The notes beneath the pieces are model-generated. The model saw only the letters and a list, made by a program, of their open reading frames with translations. It ran no database searches and had not been told where the DNA came from. From contig NZ_JBNFVY010000012.1 of NCBI RefSeq assembly GCF_049943335.1, positions 19,076 to 83,075 on the forward strand: a stretch of DNA of 64,000 nucleotides. Direction: 5' to 3'. Below are positions 51,216 to 60,648 of this stretch, piece by piece (within the stretch, counting starts at the first letter, position 1; each line of letters opens with the position of its first letter). The position numbers were made by a program, and so were the translations under genes. Source of the stretch: JBNFVY01 sp049943335 (GTDB lineage: Bacteria; Pseudomonadota; Alphaproteobacteria; Rhodobacterales; Rhodobacteraceae).

Positions 51216-52613
51216 TCAGTTCTCGGCCTTTAGGGCGCCGTTTTCCCATTCGCCGTTCACAACCTCGCCCGAGGCATATCGAATGGTGCCGGGGCCTTGG
51301 CGTTTGCCATTCTTGAACGTTCCTTCGTACACGTCCCCGTTGGCATAGGTTGCTGTCCCGGTCCCGTCGATTTCGCCAGCGGACCATTGGCCAGTATAAG
51401 TAAAGCCGCCCGGCATGGTAATGGTCCCTATCCCATCACGCTGGCCATCAACGAAATTCCCTTCGTAGACGGTCCCGTCGGAATAGGTGGCTTTGCCCTG
51501 ACCCTGGCGTTGCCCTTCGACCCACTGACCTTCGTATACGTACCCGTCCGAATAGGTCATCTTGCCGAATCCGTGGTTCTGGGCGCTTTTGAATTCCCCC
51601 TCGTACACCAGCCCGTTGGTATATCGCGCCACACCTTTCCCTTCGATGACACCATAGGTCCATTCGCCATCATAGGTGTTGCCGTCGGGATAGGTGATAA
51701 CCCCCCGTCCGTGGGCCAGATCGTCCAGAAAGTCGCCTTCGTAAATTGACCCGTCGGGGTAAACCACGCGGCCCTTGCCTTCGATCCGGCCTTCAACCCA
51801 GCCCCCTTCATAGGCGTACCCGTCCGAGCCTGTGAACGTGCCCTTGCCGTGCCGTTTGTCGTTTTCGAAATTGCCTTCGTAGACATCGCCATTGGCATAG
51901 ATCACCTTGCCCGGCCCTTGCCTTTGGCCCATCGCCAGCGTGCCGATGTAGATATCGCCGTTGGGCTGGGTCAGTTTCCCTTGTCCGTTGATCTGACCGT
52001 CGGCCCATTCCCCGACATAAACCAAGCCATCGGGCATGGTCAGCGTGCCGGTTCCTGCGCGCTTGCCCCCGATCATTTCCCCTTCGTAGACAGCGCCATC
52101 GGGGTACGTGATCTTGCCCACGCCTTCTTTGGCGCCCTCAACCCAATCGCCGTCATAGACATAGCCTGTGGGGCTTTCCATACGGCCCTTGCCGTGGTGC
52201 AGCGCATTGACGAAATCGCCATCGTATCGCACGCCGTTGGCGTAGATAGCGACGCCTTTTCCGTTGATCTTGCCGTCGGCCCATTCCCCTTCATAGGTGC
52301 CGCCGTCGGCGAATGTGATCTTGCCCTGACCTTCCGGTTTGCCATTGGCAAACGTGCCGACATAGACGGATCCGTCGGGAAACTTTGCGACACCTTCGCC
52401 GCGGATTTCGCCTTCGACCCACTGGCCCGAATATTCGTACCCATTGGGCAGCCGGTAGGTGCCTTGGCCGTGCTGTGCGCCATCTTTGAACGTGCCTTCG
52501 TACACGCCGCCTTCATCATACTGCTTGGTGACGATTTCGCCGCCCTGAGCCAAGGCGGGAAGCGCTGCCAGAAAAGCAGCCGAAGTCAGCAAACCCTTGA
52601 TGGTCGTGTGCAC
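51216..52613 (-). CDS. exported MORN-repeat protein
   Basis: A 465-residue protein with a signal peptide (TSAAFLAALPALA) and then 18 full 23-residue MORN repeats plus a partial nineteenth, filling the rest. Each has the pattern VYEGxF/WxxGxxxGxGxxxYPDG. MORN repeats form long beta-hairpin rods that bind membranes or other proteins. The sixth position alternates F and W, giving two repeat classes with one phase slip. It starts with GTG (no ATG gives the signal peptide). Divergent from nadE. Likely a periplasmic or envelope scaffold; function unknown. Confidence 0.88.
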   Translation of the reverse strand: MHTTIKGLLTSAAFLAALPALAQGGEIVTKQYDEGGVYEGTFKDGAQHGQGTYRLPNGYEYSGQWVEGEIRGEGVAKFPDGSVYVGTFANGKPEGQGKITFADGGTYEGEWADGKINGKGVAIYANGVRYDGDFVNALHHGKGRMESPTGYVYDGDWVEGAKEGVGKITYPDGAVYEGEMIGGKRAGTGTLTMPDGLVYVGEWADGQINGQGKLTQPNGDIYIGTLAMGQRQGPGKVIYANGDVYEGNFENDKRHGKGTFTGSDGYAYEGGWVEGRIEGKGRVVYPDGSIYEGDFLDDLAHGRGVITYPDGNTYDGEWTYGVIEGKGVARYTNGLVYEGEFKSAQNHGFGKMTYSDGYVYEGQWVEGQRQGQGKATYSDGTVYEGNFVDGQRDGIGTITMPGGFTYTGQWSAGEIDGTGTATYANGDVYEGTFKNGKRQGPGTIRYASGEVVNGEWENGALKAEN

Positions 52614-52770
52614 GCGTCACCCCCTGATCGTATTCCAACCGCAGTCCCCGCTACGGCGGTGGGGTCAAGGTTACCTGCGGCGCAGCTTGCTCGCAACGCT
52701 TTTTGCCGGGGGGTGCTTTTCCTCGGGCGCAGGTCTGGTAAGAGAGAGTGGATTGATTGAAAGGGCCGAC

Positions 52771-54429
52771 ATGGCAGCCAAATTTCGCCTGACACTGGCG
52801 CAGATGAACCCCACGGTCGGGGATATCGCTGGCAATGCCGCCAAGGCGCGCAAGGCGTGGGAAGCGGCGCGCGATGCCGGCGCCGACATGGTTGCCCTGC
52901 CCGAAATGTTCATCGCCGGCTACCAGACGCAGGATCTGGTGATGAAGCCGGCCTTCAGTGCAGCCTGCATGGAGGCGATCGAAACCCTGGCGCGCGATTG
53001 TGCCGATGGTCCGGTGATCGGGATCGGCGGCCCCTACGCCTATGGCGATCATCTGTATAATGGTTGGTGGGTGCTTGAGCGTGGCAAGGTCAAGGTGATC
53101 GTGCGAAAGCATGAATTGCCCAATGAGACAGTGTTCGACGAGGTGCGCCTGTTTTCCAGCGGGGAAATCACCGGCCCCTACACGGTTGGTCCGGTTCGCA
53201 TTGGCACGCCAATCTGCGAGGATGCCTGGCACGAACCCGTGTCCGAAGCGTTGGCTGAAAGCGGTGCGCAGATCCTGCTGGTGCCTAACGGTTCGCCCTA
53301 TTACCGCAACAAGTTCGACAGGCGTTTGGCGCATATGGTGGGCCGCGTGGTCGAAACGGACTTGCCATTGGTGTATCTGAACATGGTGGGGGCGCAGGAC
53401 GATCAGGTGTTCGATGGCGCCTCTTTCGTGCTCAACCGTCACGGCAAGATCGCCGTCAAGCTGCCGGTGTTCGATGAATGCTTGTCCCATGTCGATTTTG
53501 AAGACACGGGCGACGGCTGGGTGGCGCAAGAGGGCCAGATTGCCCATGCGCCGGACGAATGGGAGCAGGACTACCGCGCCATGGTTCAATCCTTGCGCGA
53601 CTACATGTCCAAGACCGGGTTCAAAAAGGTGCTGCTGGGGCTTTCCGGCGGGATCGACAGTGCCATCGTGGCCACCATTGCGGTTGACGCGTTGGGGCCT
53701 GAAAATGTGCGTGGCGTGATGCTGCCGTCGGAATACACATCGCAAGGGTCGTTGGACGATGCCAAAGACGTGGCGAAGCGGCTCGGCTGTCGCTACGATT
53801 TTGTGCCCATCAAACAGGGGCGAGACGCGATTACCGATACGCTGGCCCCCCTGTTCGAAGGTACCGATCCCGACATTACCGAAGAAAACATCCAGTCGCG
53901 CCTGCGCGGTCTACTTCTTATGGCGTTGTCGAACAAGTTCGGCGAGATGCTGCTGACCACCGGTAACAAATCCGAGGTGGCGGTCGGGTATGCCACGATT
54001 TATGGCGACATGGCAGGCGGTTACAACCCGATCAAGGATCTCTACAAGACCCGCGTTTTCGAACAGTGCCGCTGGCGCAATGCCAATCACCGGGACTGGA
54101 TGATGGGTCCACCCGGAGAAGTGATCCCGGTCTCAATCATCGACAAACCACCGAGCGCCGAACTGCGCCCCGATCAAAAAGACGAAGACAGTTTGCCCCC
54201 CTACGAGGTGCTGGACGCGGTTCTTGAGGGGCTGGTCGATCACGAATTGTCCGTGGCCGAGCTGGTCGAGCAGGGCTATGACCGCGATATCGTCAAGCGG
54301 GTCGAACATTTGCTGTATATCAGTGAATACAAGCGCTTCCAGTCAGCGCCGGGCCCGAGGTTGACGCCGCGAAGTTTCTGGCTGGACCGTCGCTACCCGA
54401 TCGTGAACCGCTGGCGCGATCCATCCTGA
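52771..54429 (+). CDS. nadE: glutamine-dependent NAD synthetase
   Basis: A 552-residue two-domain enzyme making NAD from nicotinic acid adenine dinucleotide. The N-terminal nitrilase-like glutaminase has its Glu (LPEMFIAGY, about residue 45), Lys (RKHELPN, about 112) and Cys (TPICEDAWH, about 148). The C-terminal synthetase has the PP-loop LSGGIDSAI (about residues 290-298) and TTGNKSEVAVGY. The ATG at 52771 gives the family start; 58 upstream residues in frame are an artefact of the divergent gap. Confidence 0.96.
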   Translation: MAAKFRLTLAQMNPTVGDIAGNAAKARKAWEAARDAGADMVALPEMFIAGYQTQDLVMKPAFSAACMEAIETLARDCADGPVIGIGGPYAYGDHLYNGWWVLERGKVKVIVRKHELPNETVFDEVRLFSSGEITGPYTVGPVRIGTPICEDAWHEPVSEALAESGAQILLVPNGSPYYRNKFDRRLAHMVGRVVETDLPLVYLNMVGAQDDQVFDGASFVLNRHGKIAVKLPVFDECLSHVDFEDTGDGWVAQEGQIAHAPDEWEQDYRAMVQSLRDYMSKTGFKKVLLGLSGGIDSAIVATIAVDALGPENVRGVMLPSEYTSQGSLDDAKDVAKRLGCRYDFVPIKQGRDAITDTLAPLFEGTDPDITEENIQSRLRGLLLMALSNKFGEMLLTTGNKSEVAVGYATIYGDMAGGYNPIKDLYKTRVFEQCRWRNANHRDWMMGPPGEVIPVSIIDKPPSAELRPDQKDEDSLPPYEVLDAVLEGLVDHELSVAELVEQGYDRDIVKRVEHLLYISEYKRFQSAPGPRLTPRSFWLDRRYPIVNRWRDPS

Positions 54430-54811
54430 GGGTTGGCAGGGGCGCATTCACCCCGCACATTTTCGAACAAAAGACCGTGGTGTCGCGCATTTTGGGCGGC
54501 TGGTACGCATCTACGTCGCGCTGCGGCCAATATCTGGCGGCCAGAGGTTCTGATCTGGACAGCAGATCGAAATATCCAACCCCCAAATTGCCGCCGTTTT
54601 CCATGCCGTGGCAGGAGCCCACAGCGTGTCGGTTGAATAAGCCGCCAACGCGGCCCGCTCCGTTGTAATTCGGCTGACGGGGCGCGAGGCGGCGTCACAA
54701 GAGATCATCAAGGGGGCCAAGGCCGGCCGGTGTGTCACAAGGCGATGACCGACATTCCCAAAGCCACGCCCGAGCGCCCGATGGGCTATGCCAGCACAAC
54801 CACTGGCCTGA
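54430..54811. other. 382-bp gap, possible gene remnant
   Basis: No intact gene. One plus-strand frame reads as protein-like for two stretches, IEISNPQIAAVFHAVAGAHS and AANAARSVVIRLTGREAASQ. It is broken by stops at 54551, 54638 and 54745. I could not assign the family. It may be a decayed gene or chance. Confidence 0.35.
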
Positions 54812-55765
54812 TCAGTTTGCTGCGAGGCGTTCTATGGTGGTTGCCGAGAGTGCCTCTTGCGCGCCTTGCAATGTGCACAGCTGCGTGCCTTCGGTCAGGC
54901 AGCAAGCAGCGGCTGCCGCGACACCGTATTTCAATGCGTCTTCCGCCGCCGCGCCCTGTGACAGGGCCAAGGCAAAGCCTGCGACGAAACTGTCGCCCGC
55001 CCCGATGGCCGAAACGACCGAGGTGACAGGGCAGGCGGCGTGCCATGCGCCATCTTGCGTCGCCATGGTCGAGCCGTCCGCGCCCCTTGCGACGATGACG
55101 ATATGCGCCGCTGCGGTGGCGCAAAGCGCCTGTGCGAAACCGGCGGTATCGATGCGGGTGGGCAAGGGGCGCCCGGCAAGCTGCTCGGCCTCGTGCGCGT
55201 CCATGCGCAAGACATCCACGCCGCCACCGCCCGCAGCAAGAGCGGCCAGCGGCGGCCCGGAAATATCAACGATCAGACGCGCGCCGTGATCGGCGCAAAG
55301 GCGGGCAATGCGGTGCGCCATGTCGTCCGGAACGCCGGGCGGGTTTGATCCCGACAAAACGGCGATTGTGCCGGTGGTGAGTTCCTGCTGGATGCGAAAG
55401 AGGGCGCGGTCAATATCGGCGGGGTCCCAAGCAGGGCCCGGCATGACAAAACGGTATTGCTGACCTGTGCTCTGTTCGGTGACGGCAAAACTCTGGCGGG
55501 TTTCGCCGGGCAGGTCTTGTGCGATCGGTGTGATGCCCTGGTCGTGCAACAGTTCGAGCAGACGTGCGCCGGTTGCGCCTGCCAAGGCCACAAAGCAGTG
55601 GGATGTCCCCCCCAGATGACCGATCGCGCGGGACACGTTGATGCCGCCGCCGCCCGTTTCGGCCACCGGAAAATCGCAGCGCAGTTTTGGGCCTGGTTTA
55701 ATCACCGGTGTCTGGGTCGACAGATCCAGCGCCGGGTTGAGGGTGATTGTCAGAATTTCGTTCAT
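54812..55765 (-). CDS. PfkB-type hexose kinase (1-phosphofructokinase family)
   Basis: A 317-residue ribokinase-fold sugar kinase. N terminus ILTITLNPALDLSTQT and the substrate motif ETGGGGINVSRAIGHLGG (about residues 36-53) are typical of LacC/FruK/PfkB members. The anion-hole and catalytic Asp are in AIGAGDSFVAGF (about residues 248-259). Phosphofructokinase 2 or 1-phosphofructokinase are the likely activities. No PTS genes are nearby. Monocistronic; convergent with nadE. Confidence 0.88.
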   Translation of the reverse strand: MNEILTITLNPALDLSTQTPVIKPGPKLRCDFPVAETGGGGINVSRAIGHLGGTSHCFVALAGATGARLLELLHDQGITPIAQDLPGETRQSFAVTEQSTGQQYRFVMPGPAWDPADIDRALFRIQQELTTGTIAVLSGSNPPGVPDDMAHRIARLCADHGARLIVDISGPPLAALAAGGGGVDVLRMDAHEAEQLAGRPLPTRIDTAGFAQALCATAAAHIVIVARGADGSTMATQDGAWHAACPVTSVVSAIGAGDSFVAGFALALSQGAAAEDALKYGVAAAAACCLTEGTQLCTLQGAQEALSATTIERLAAN

Positions 55766-55859
55766 GATCGTTCCGTCCCCCCCGAACGCGTTCGCCCGCG
55801 ACCATCAGGCGCGGGCGTTCGAAAAAGGTCAAGCATCAGATCGCGGGTGGTCCCGTCGA

Positions 55860-56798
55860 TCAGAGCATTTGCTGGTACGTCGCGGGCACATAGTGGAAAC
55901 CGTCGCCGCGGGTATCGACATAGCCAAGCGCCGGGAAAGGCATGTGGTAGCCAATCATCGGAATGCGTTCGGCGGCGATCATGCCAAGCATCTTGCGGCG
56001 TGTTTCGGCGGCTTGCTCTTTGTTCTGGTCAAAGCGCACTTCCCAGTCAGGATAAGCCAACGACCAGACATAGTGATTGGCGACATCCGCGATCAGCACC
56101 AGCTGCTTGCCACCGCTTTCCAGCATATAGGCCATGTGCCCCGGTGTGTGGCCAGGGGCCATCATCGCCGTTACGCCTGACGTGACGCTGGCGCCGTCGT
56201 CGATCATTTCGATCTTGCCTGCATCGGCCAGTGGGCGAACCTTGGCTTCGAACGCTTCGTTGCCTGTCGAGGCCCATGCATCAAATTCGGTGGCGCCCGT
56301 GTAATAGGATGCGCCTTCAAAGGTCTCAGAGGTGCCGTCCATCAGGCCGCCGATGTGATCGCCGTGCATGTGGGTCAGGACCACCTTGGTGATGTCCGCA
56401 GGGGTGTGGCCGGCAGCGCTCAAGGCGGCCTTCAGTCCCGCAGGATCCGTGCCGGTGTCGAACAGGATGATGTCGTCGCCGGTTTTGACCAAGGTCGGGG
56501 TAAAAAAGAACTGTGCCACATCTGTCGGGATGAAGGCAGCGCGGCTGGCATCGGCGAATTCTTCTTCCGATACGTTCATGCCAAAGATCGTCTGCGGATC
56601 GGGCACGGGGCTTGTGCCCGCAAGCAGCGTTGTGACCTGCATGTCGCCAAGGTCAAAGCTGCGATAGGGGGCAAACCCCAGGCCGCCATCTTCGGAATTG
56701 CCAGCAGCAAGGGCGGTTCCACCCAGTGCAGCGGTCAGCGGCAGGGCAGCGGTTGCGCCCAAGGCGGCGCGGCGGGTTAGTCGGGGTGGGGTGTTCAT
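55860..56798 (-). CDS. exported MBL-fold metallo-hydrolase
   Basis: A 312-residue metallo-beta-lactamase-fold enzyme. The N terminus is a twin-arginine signal (LTRRAALGATAALPLTAAL). The metal site is HMHGDHIGG at about residues 138-146, with further ligands in PGHTPGHMAY (about 215-224), the Asp in IADVAN (about 239) and a His in IGYHMPFP. Related to lactonases and other periplasmic hydrolases; substrate unknown. AGGAGG precedes the ATG at 56798. Confidence 0.88.
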   Translation of the reverse strand: MNTPPRLTRRAALGATAALPLTAALGGTALAAGNSEDGGLGFAPYRSFDLGDMQVTTLLAGTSPVPDPQTIFGMNVSEEEFADASRAAFIPTDVAQFFFTPTLVKTGDDIILFDTGTDPAGLKAALSAAGHTPADITKVVLTHMHGDHIGGLMDGTSETFEGASYYTGATEFDAWASTGNEAFEAKVRPLADAGKIEMIDDGASVTSGVTAMMAPGHTPGHMAYMLESGGKQLVLIADVANHYVWSLAYPDWEVRFDQNKEQAAETRRKMLGMIAAERIPMIGYHMPFPALGYVDTRGDGFHYVPATYQQML

Positions 56799-57006
56799 CG
56801 GATACCTCCTGATGGATTGAACTGGCAAAATGTAACTCGCCGTCGGGACTTTTCCAGTTCTCGGGCGCATAAATCGGGATTTTTCAAGAAGTCCCTCGGT
56901 TTTGCCGGTCGTGGGGTCGAATGGCGCCTTGGCCGTCTAGCGAAAGCGCGGGATGTCCTGCCGGGCGCGGTTTGCGCACCGATGCGCTTAAGCAACCGGC
57001 CTGGGG

Positions 57007-57411
57007 CTATTCCCACCACCGGTCGATGCGGGCAATGTCTGCGTCCGTCCAGCCGAAATGGTGGGCCAGCTCGTGCACGGTCACGTGGGTGACCAGATCC
57101 GACAAATCCACATCGCCGCGTGCGATCCATTCGTCCAGGATCGGGCGCCGGAATAGCCAGATGGCATCGGGTTCGGTGGGTTGATCGAAGCTGGATTTTT
57201 CAGTCAGCGGGATACCAGTATAAAGGCCGGTCAATTCGAATGGCTCTTCGATGCCGATCTCGGCCAGCAGTTCGTCGGGGGCGAATTCCATCACGCGCAA
57301 CACCAGCGTGTTGGCTGCGACGGCGAATTGCGGCGGCAGGTCGGATATGGCGGTGCGGGCGAGTTCCTCGATCGTGTCGAGGCTGGGGGGCAGCGTTGTC
57401 ATGCCCTTCAT
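57007..57411 (-). CDS. metallopeptidase family protein (minimal zincin)
   Basis: A 134-residue protein with the zinc motif HELAHHFGW (HExxH) near the C terminus, after LVTHVTV. It matches the small alphaproteobacterial metallopeptidase family of about 130 residues. The N-terminal helix is TLPPSLDTIEELARTAISDL. The start could be 57411 or the ATG three codons later (57402); the longer frame extends across the gltX promoter. Substrate unknown. Divergent from gltX. Confidence 0.85.
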   Translation of the reverse strand: MKGMTTLPPSLDTIEELARTAISDLPPQFAVAANTLVLRVMEFAPDELLAEIGIEEPFELTGLYTGIPLTEKSSFDQPTEPDAIWLFRRPILDEWIARGDVDLSDLVTHVTVHELAHHFGWTDADIARIDRWWE

Positions 57412-57463
57412 ATGGACAATCCGGAGCGATTGTGAAAGAGCATCGCGCCAATAGGAGAGTCCC

Positions 57464-58786
57464 ATGACCGTCACCCGTTTCGCGCCATCGCCCACCGGTT
57501 ACATCCACGTCGGGAACCTGCGCACCGCCCTGTTCAACTTTCTGATCGCACGCAAGGCCGGGGGGCTGTTCATTCTGCGCCTCGATGATACCGATCCCGC
57601 ACGCTCAACCCAAGAGTATGCCGATGCGATCCAGCAGGATCTGGAATGGCTGGGCCTGCAATGGGATCGGCTTGAAAAACAGTCGGACAGGCTGGATCGA
57701 TACACAGCCGCGGCTGACGATCTGCGCGCCATGGGCCGGTTTTACGAATGTTTCGAGACCCCGACCGAACTGGATCTCAAGCGCAAGAAACAACTGAACA
57801 TGGGAAAGCCCCCGGTCTATGATCGCGCGGCGCTGGACCTGTCGGAGGCCGAAAAGGAAAAGCTGCGCGCCGAGCGCGGTCCCGGCCACTGGCGCTTCAA
57901 GCTGGATCACGAACGGATCGAATGGACCGATGGCATCCTGGGCGATCTGTCGATTGATGCGGCAAGCGTGTCGGACCCGGTGCTGATCCGCGCGGATGGA
58001 CAGTTTCTGTATACGTTGGCGTCGGTCTGCGATGATATCGATTTTGGCATCACCGATGTGGTGCGCGGGTCTGACCACGTGACAAACACCGCCACGCAGA
58101 TCCAGATCATCAAGGCGCTTGGCGCCGCGCCGCCGGCCTTTGCGCACCATTCGCTGCTGACCGGTCCGCAGGGCGAGGCGCTGTCGAAACGGCTGGGCAC
58201 CCTGTCGCTGCGCGATCTGCGCGCGCAAGGGATCGAGCCGATGGCGCTCTTGTCGCACATGGCGCGGCTGGGCTCGAACCAACCGTTCGAAATGGCCAGC
58301 AGCATCGACGATTTGGTGGCGGGCTTCGATCTGTCGACCTTTGGCGCCGCCCCGACCAAGTTTGATGTGGCGAATCTGGGGCCGCTGACTGCGCGCTACC
58401 TATCCAGTTTGCCCTTCGACGCCGCGCGCGAGGACGTGCTGGCCCTGGGCGTTCCGGCCGACAAAGCGCAGGCTTTCTGGACCGTGGTGCGCGACAACAT
58501 CGACACCCGCGCCGACATGGCCGACTGGTGGGCGCTGTTCCAGAATGGCGCGTCCGCCCTGGTCGCAGAAGAAGATCGCGAGATGATCGAAACCGCATTG
58601 TCCCTGCTGGGTGATCCGCCCTATGACGCGGACACCTGGGGCAGCTGGACCGCCGCCGTCAAGGACGCGACGGGGCGCAAGGGCAAGGGGCTGTTCATGC
58701 CGCTGCGCAAAGCCGTCACCGGGCGCGAGCGCGGCCCGGACATGGGCGACGTCATGCCGCTGCTGCAGGTCAAGCCGCGGCTCTGA
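57464..58786 (+). CDS. gltX: glutamyl-tRNA synthetase
   Basis: A 440-residue class I synthetase. The HIGH motif is the variant HVGN in PSPTGYIHVGN (about residues 8-18) and the KMSKS loop is ALSKRLG (about 243-249). No zinc-binding Cys cluster is present. This short type is one of two GltX forms that alphaproteobacteria often carry. One form charges tRNA-Glu and the other may prefer tRNA-Gln for the amidotransferase route; which this is cannot be settled here. Start behind AGGAGAG. Confidence 0.95.
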   Translation: MTVTRFAPSPTGYIHVGNLRTALFNFLIARKAGGLFILRLDDTDPARSTQEYADAIQQDLEWLGLQWDRLEKQSDRLDRYTAAADDLRAMGRFYECFETPTELDLKRKKQLNMGKPPVYDRAALDLSEAEKEKLRAERGPGHWRFKLDHERIEWTDGILGDLSIDAASVSDPVLIRADGQFLYTLASVCDDIDFGITDVVRGSDHVTNTATQIQIIKALGAAPPAFAHHSLLTGPQGEALSKRLGTLSLRDLRAQGIEPMALLSHMARLGSNQPFEMASSIDDLVAGFDLSTFGAAPTKFDVANLGPLTARYLSSLPFDAAREDVLALGVPADKAQAFWTVVRDNIDTRADMADWWALFQNGASALVAEEDREMIETALSLLGDPPYDADTWGSWTAAVKDATGRKGKGLFMPLRKAVTGRERGPDMGDVMPLLQVKPRL

Positions 58787-58926
58787 CTGACGGCCCAAGT
58801 GTTTCTGTTGCGCTGAAAACGGTCGATGTTTGCCCGATAAACAGGCACGATTGGGTGGTCAGGCAATCGCTCTGGCAATCTAGCCCTTGCTGGAATCGGT
58901 CCGCCCGCGTAACCAAGGATAACCCC

Positions 58927-59077
58927 GCCTGGGGAGAACGGGACACGTCCCGTGCCGAAGGAGCAACCGCCCCGGTAAACTCTCAGGCCCCAGGACCTTG
59001 GCGGGCAAGAACTCTGGAGAGTGGCGCAAGCGCGCCCGCCGAAGGGATAACGATCTCAGGCGCAAGGACAGAGGGGG
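58927..59077 (+). ncRNA. tandem glycine riboswitch
   Basis: Two glycine aptamers in series upstream of gcvT. The first runs about 58927-59009 and contains GCCGAAGGAGCAACCG and ACTCTCAGGCCCCAGGACC. The second runs about 59010-59077 and contains ACTCTGGAGAG, GCCGAAGGGATAACG and TCTCAGGCGCAAGGACAGAG. These are the conserved cores of the class. The downstream hairpins (GGGC/GCCC at 59085-59098 and GCCGG/CCGGC at 59109-59124) lie just before the ribosome-binding site and may be the expression platform. In this family glycine binding turns on the cleavage operon. Confidence 0.93.
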
Positions 59078-59138
59078 CATCGAACGGGCTGTCAGGCCCT
59101 TATGCGATGCCGGGTCGATCCGGCCGGAAGGAGACGGG

Positions 59139-60251
59139 ATGGACGGGCTGAAGCGCACGGGGCTTTACGATCTGCATGTCGAACTGGGTGCCAAGATGGT
59201 GCAATTCGCGGGCTATGAGATGCCCGTTCAATACCCTTTGGGCGTGATGAAGGAACATTTGGCCACGCGCGAAACTGCGGGTGTATTCGATGTGTCGCAC
59301 ATGGGGCAGATCCTGATCAAAGGGCCATCGCCTGCAGCCGCGCTGGAACGGTTGGTGCCCCAGTCGGTGCAAGGGCTGGCCGCCGGGCGGCAACGCTATG
59401 GGTTCCTGACCAACGACGCGGGCGGCATTATCGACGACCTGATGATCGCGGCGCTTGACCCGGCGCATCTGCAGGTGGTGGTGAATGCGGCCAACAAGGA
59501 TTCAGTGCTGGCCTATATGCAGACCGAAATGCCCGGGCACGACGTTGCCTTGGTTGGCGAGCGCTGCCTGATCGCCCTGCAGGGCCCGCAGGCCGAACGG
59601 ATCGGCGCCACCCTGCTGCCAGGCGTGGCCGAGATGCGTTTCATGGATTGCCTTCAGCTGGATTCGGATTTCGGCGCGCTGAGCGTGTCGCGGTCCGGTT
59701 ATACCGGCGAAGATGGATACGAGATTTCCGTTGAAGCGGCGCGGGCACCTGATCTTGCGCGCGCGATGATTGACGCGGGTGCGCAGCCCGTCGGTCTGGG
59801 TGCGCGCGACAGCCTGCGCCTTGAGGCGGGGCTGTGCCTCTATGGTCACGACATTGACGAAACGACGTCGCCAATCGAGGCAAATTTGAATTGGGCCATC
59901 CAGAAGGTCCGCCGGACGGGCGGGGATCGCGCGGGCGGGTTTCCCGGTGCCGAACGCATCCTGCGCGAGCTGGAACAGGGCCCGGATCGGTTGCGCGTTG
60001 GCTTGCTGCCGCAGGGGCGCGCGCCGATGCGCGAAGGTGTGCCTTTGTTCGCAACCGAAGATGCCGCGGGCCCGATCGGACAGATCACCAGCGGCGGGTT
60101 CGGCCCCAGCCTGAGCGCCCCGATCGCCATGGGCTACGTGCCCCGCGATCTGGCCACGCCCGGCACCGTGCTTTGGGGCGAAGTGCGCGGCAAACGCCTT
60201 GCTGCCACCGTGACCGATCTGCCGTTTCGCCCCGCCAATTATCAACGCTAA
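59139..60251 (+). CDS. gcvT: glycine cleavage system T protein (aminomethyltransferase)
   Basis: A 370-residue tetrahydrofolate-dependent aminomethyltransferase. It releases ammonia from the aminomethyl-lipoyl H protein and makes methylene-tetrahydrofolate. Family blocks: YDLHVELGAKMVQFAGYEMP at the start, DVSHMGQI (about residue 50), GYTGEDGYEIS (about 189) and LGARDSLRLEAGLCLYGHD (about 219). The ATG at 59139 follows GGAAGGAG and the riboswitch. Cytosolic; works with GcvH, GcvP and lipoamide dehydrogenase. Confidence 0.96.
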   Translation: MDGLKRTGLYDLHVELGAKMVQFAGYEMPVQYPLGVMKEHLATRETAGVFDVSHMGQILIKGPSPAAALERLVPQSVQGLAAGRQRYGFLTNDAGGIIDDLMIAALDPAHLQVVVNAANKDSVLAYMQTEMPGHDVALVGERCLIALQGPQAERIGATLLPGVAEMRFMDCLQLDSDFGALSVSRSGYTGEDGYEISVEAARAPDLARAMIDAGAQPVGLGARDSLRLEAGLCLYGHDIDETTSPIEANLNWAIQKVRRTGGDRAGGFPGAERILRELEQGPDRLRVGLLPQGRAPMREGVPLFATEDAAGPIGQITSGGFGPSLSAPIAMGYVPRDLATPGTVLWGEVRGKRLAATVTDLPFRPANYQR

Positions 60252-60261
60252 GGAGACCCAT

Positions 60262-60621
60262 ATGAAATTCACAGAAGAACACGAATGGCTGCGCGTCGAA
60301 GATGACATCGTCGTTGTGGGCATTACCGAACACGCCAGTGAACAGCTGGGCGATATCGTGTTCGTGGAACTACCCGAAGAAGGCACCACCGTCGGCAAGG
60401 ACGACGAAGTTGTCGTGATCGAAAGCGTCAAGGCCGCATCCGATATCCTGGCGCCGCTGGACGGTGAAATCGTCGAGGTAAACGGACCGCTGGTGGACGA
60501 CCCCGGCAAGATCAACGACGATCCGCAAGGCGAAGCGTGGTTTTTCAAGATCAAACCCGAGGACATGAGCGCGCTCGACGATTTGATGAGCGAAGCGGAA
60601 TACAAAGACTACATCGGCTGA
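60262..60621 (+). CDS. gcvH: glycine cleavage system H protein
   Basis: A 119-residue lipoyl carrier. The lipoylated lysine is Lys57 in VVVIESVKAASDI. The start MKFTEEHEWLRVEDD and the Glu/Asp-rich surface are typical. It begins ten bases after gcvT behind AAGGAG, and carries the aminomethyl group between GcvP and GcvT. Confidence 0.97.
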   Translation: MKFTEEHEWLRVEDDIVVVGITEHASEQLGDIVFVELPEEGTTVGKDDEVVVIESVKAASDILAPLDGEIVEVNGPLVDDPGKINDDPQGEAWFFKIKPEDMSALDDLMSEAEYKDYIG

Positions 60622-60648
60622 TCCCGATCCAATCGACAGGCTGGCTCA

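Noticed and set aside
54732..55289. 185-codon plus-strand frame opposite the PfkB gene
   Set aside because: Antisense to a clear kinase gene; low-complexity Ala/Ser/Pro-rich product.
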